Part shown: positions 62,128-64,000 of the stretch, piece by piece
Position numbering within the stretch: the first letter of the stretch is position 1
How the letters are laid out: every line of letters starts with the position of its first letter
Assembly (NCBI RefSeq): GCF_018131225.1
Contig: NZ_JAFCMM010000001.1
Span: 2,356,001 to 2,420,000 of the forward strand
Length of the DNA stretch: 64,000 nt
DNA from: Bradyrhizobium sp. U87765 SZCCT0048
GTDB taxonomy: Bacteria; Pseudomonadota; Alphaproteobacteria; Rhizobiales; Xanthobacteraceae
Direction: 5' to 3'
Position numbers and translations under genes: made by a program
The notes under the pieces: model-generated
Database searches by the model: none
Told to the model about the DNA's origin: nothing
Seen by the model: the letters and a program-made list of their open reading frames with translations, nothing else

Positions 62128-63081
62128 GTGCTGGCCTATATCGCCCGACGCATCGTCTATGTGATCCCGATCGTCATCAGCGTCGCGCTGGTCTGCTTCC
62201 TGCTGGTTCACCTCGCGCCCGGCGATCCACTGGTCGCCGTACTGCCGGCGGACGCCTCCCAGGAACTGGCAGCGCAGCTGCGCGCGGCCTATGGCTTCGA
62301 CCGGCCGCTGCCGGTGCAGTTCGGGCTGTGGATCTGGAAGGCACTGCACGGCGACCTCGGCACCTCGATCGCCACCGGACGGCCGGTGCTCGGCGAGGTC
62401 ACCCGCGCGGTCGGCAACACCGTGATGCTGGCGATCGCCGCCGCGCTGATCGGCTTCGTCCTCGGCCTGACGCTCGGCCTCATCGCCGGCTACTTCCGCA
62501 ACACCTGGATCGACAAGCTGGCGACGTCCGTCGCGGTCGCCGGCGTGTCGGTGCCGCACTACTGGCTCGGCATCGTGCTGGTGATCGTCTTCTCGGTCCA
62601 GTTGAACTGGCTGCCCGCGGTCGGCGCGGGCCCAGGCGGCTCCGATACCTGGAGCTGGGACTGGACCCACCTGCGCTACCTCGTGCTGCCCGCCGTGACC
62701 ATGGCGGCCATTCCCATGGGCATCATCACCCGCACCGTGCGCGCACTGACCGGCGATATCCTGTCACAGGATTTCGTCGAGGCGCTGCGCGCCAAGGGCC
62801 TGCGCGAGACGGCTGTGTTCCGCCATGTGCTGCGCAATGCCGCACCCACCGCGATGGCGGTGATGGGCCTGCAGCTCGGCTACATGCTCGGCGGCTCGAT
62901 CCTGATCGAAACGGTATTCTCCTGGCCCGGCACGGGACTTTTGCTGAACTCCGCGATCTTCCAGCGTGACCTGCCGCTGCTGCAGGGGACGATCCTGGTG
63001 CTGGCGCTGTTCTTCGTCTTCCTCAACCTGCTGGTCGACGTGGCGCAAGCCCTGATCGATCCACGTATCAGCCGCCGCTGA
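62128..63081 (+). CDS. Peptide-type ABC permease (DppB family)
   Basis: The 317-residue membrane protein begins with the DppB pattern MLAYIARRIVYVIPIVISVALVCFLLVHLAPGDP and has about six helices with the EAA loop near RALTGDILSQDFVEALRAKGLRETAVFRHVLRNAAPT. GTG at 62128 starts it; the ribosome site is weak. It pairs with the next gene to form the channel of the importer. Confidence 0.95.
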   Translation: MLAYIARRIVYVIPIVISVALVCFLLVHLAPGDPLVAVLPADASQELAAQLRAAYGFDRPLPVQFGLWIWKALHGDLGTSIATGRPVLGEVTRAVGNTVMLAIAAALIGFVLGLTLGLIAGYFRNTWIDKLATSVAVAGVSVPHYWLGIVLVIVFSVQLNWLPAVGAGPGGSDTWSWDWTHLRYLVLPAVTMAAIPMGIITRTVRALTGDILSQDFVEALRAKGLRETAVFRHVLRNAAPTAMAVMGLQLGYMLGGSILIETVFSWPGTGLLLNSAIFQRDLPLLQGTILVLALFFVFLNLLVDVAQALIDPRISRR

Positions 63082-63089
63082 GGCCCATC

Positions 63090-63977
63090 ATGACCAGCCT
63101 CAGCGATACCGCCACGCAAGTCGTCCCGAGCAGGGCGCCGACCGGCTACTGGTCGACCGTCGGCCGCCGGCTGCGGCGCGATCCACTCAGCATGATCTGC
63201 CTCGCCATCCTGCTGGCGATCGTGCTGTCGGCGGTGTTCGCGCCATGGCTCGGTCTCGCCGATCCCTACCAGGGCTCGATGATCCGGCGGTTGCGGCCGA
63301 TCGGCACGCCGCACTATCCGCTCGGCACCGACGAACTGGGACGCGACATGCTGGCGCGCCTGATCTATGGCGGCCGCCTGTCGCTGCTGATCGGCATCCT
63401 GCCCGTCGGGCTCGCCTTCATCGCCGGAACCGCCCTCGGACTGATCGCCGGCTATGCCGGCGGCCGCGTCAACACGATGATCATGCGCACGGTCGACGTG
63501 TTCTACGCGTTCCCATCCGTGCTGCTGGCGATCGCGATCTCCGGCGCGCTGGGCGCGGGCATCGTCAACTCCATCGTGTCGCTGACCATCATCTTCATTC
63601 CGCAGATCACCCGCGTCGCCGAGAGCGTCACCACCGGCGTGCGCAACCTCGACTTCGTCGACGCCGCGCGTGCCTCGGGCGCCGGACCGCTGACCATCAT
63701 GCGCGTGCACATGCTCGGCAACGTGCTCGGCCCGATCTTCGTGTACGCCACCGGCCTGATCTCGGTGTCGATGATCCTCGCCTCCGGCCTGTCGTTCCTC
63801 GGCCTCGGCACGCGGCCGCCGGAACCCGAATGGGGCTTGATGCTCAATACCCTGCGCACCGCGATCTACGCCAACCCGATGGTCGCGGCGCTGCCCGGCG
63901 CCATGATCTTCGCGGTGTCGATCTGCTTCAACATGCTGAGCGACGGCCTGCGCGCCGCCATGGACATCCGGAGCTGA
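63090..63977 (+). CDS. Peptide-type ABC permease (DppC family)
   Basis: The 295-residue protein has the DppC layout: cytoplasmic N-terminus with RRLRRDPLSMICLAILLAIVLSAVFAPWLG (helix 1), HYPLGTDELGRDMLARLIYGGRLSLLIG, and the EAA loop VTTGVRNLDFVDAARASGAGPLTIMRVHMLGN. The gene follows dppB by eight bases. Confidence 0.96.
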   Translation: MTSLSDTATQVVPSRAPTGYWSTVGRRLRRDPLSMICLAILLAIVLSAVFAPWLGLADPYQGSMIRRLRPIGTPHYPLGTDELGRDMLARLIYGGRLSLLIGILPVGLAFIAGTALGLIAGYAGGRVNTMIMRTVDVFYAFPSVLLAIAISGALGAGIVNSIVSLTIIFIPQITRVAESVTTGVRNLDFVDAARASGAGPLTIMRVHMLGNVLGPIFVYATGLISVSMILASGLSFLGLGTRPPEPEWGLMLNTLRTAIYANPMVAALPGAMIFAVSICFNMLSDGLRAAMDIRS

Positions 63978-63980
63978 CGT

Positions 63981-64000
63981 ATGTCACGTGCGAGCGTCGA
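63981..64000 (+). CDS. Start of the next operon gene, cut by the window end
   Basis: An ATG three bases after the DppC-type gene stop begins an open frame (MSRASV...), with GGAG seven bases upstream. By operon logic it should be an ATP-binding subunit of the same importer, but only six codons are visible. Function is therefore a guess from context. Confidence 0.55.

Noticed and set aside
1..64000. tRNA, rRNA, CRISPR arrays, insertion sequences, prophage or integrase genes
   Set aside because: Looked for in the gaps and reading frames; none could be supported. No clear base-composition break suggesting recent transfer was seen.

Overview
The window is GC-rich (roughly two thirds G+C by eye), densely packed and almost entirely coding. 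The gene content suggests an alphaproteobacterium of the Bradyrhizobium / Rhodopseudomonas / Afipia (Nitrobacteraceae) group. The reasons are form I CO dehydrogenase genes close to those of Afipia (Oligotropha) carboxidovorans, an alphaproteobacterial ClpS, many TRAP, Liv and Dpp-type uptake systems, and REP-like palindromic repeats of a type I recognise from Bradyrhizobium. No rRNA, tRNA, CRISPR, prophage or insertion sequence was seen. Family assignments come from reading the translated sequences; no database was searched.

Layout. 1-4.1 kb: TRAP transporter permeases with the two D-glucarate enzymes (gudD, kdgD). 4.1-4.3 kb: a REP-like element and a terminator. 4.3-10.9 kb: an RND efflux operon (pump, adaptor, and an alpha/beta-hydrolase that has lost its catalytic residues) with a divergent LysR regulator. 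10.9-13.9 kb: a pirin, then a secreted PQQ-type sugar dehydrogenase with a dihaem cytochrome c. 14-23.6 kb: a complete ebo cluster (eboA-F) interleaved with a second PQQ-type dehydrogenase, a monohaem cytochrome c and a small membrane protein. 23.6-31.8 kb: form I CO dehydrogenase (coxC, M, S, L, D, E, F). 32-39 kb: homogentisate catabolism (hmgA, maiA, fahA) fed by a probable 3-hydroxyphenylacetate 6-hydroxylase pair, with a divergent MarR regulator and a palindromic operator. 39.2-48.6 kb: a pentose-phosphate / Entner-Doudoroff entry operon (transaldolase-PGI fusion, gnd, zwf, pgl, gluconokinase, HAD phosphatase) with a convergent GH15 glycosidase. 48.6-51.3 kb: LysR with a ring-cleaving dioxygenase and an esterase, like a quinone-detoxification module. 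51.3-59.7 kb: an SDR, an atypical amidohydrolase and a branched-chain-type ABC importer in which LivM, LivG and LivF are one polypeptide, with a SnoaL-like protein and a GntR regulator. 59.7-64 kb: clpS and a Dpp-type peptide ABC importer running off the end.

How the genes work together. The window is mostly a catabolic and energy island: sugar acids, aromatic acids, CO and an unknown amidohydrolase substrate are imported and broken down, and the PPP operon supplies NADPH. The most interesting part is the ebo cluster. It is known from cyanobacteria and eustigmatophyte plastids, where it has been linked to export of metabolite precursors. Here it is joined to periplasmic PQQ-type dehydrogenase and cytochrome c genes, so a prenyl-linked metabolite may be built in the cytoplasm, moved across the membrane and oxidised in the periplasm. 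That pathway is inferred from gene order; the product is unknown.
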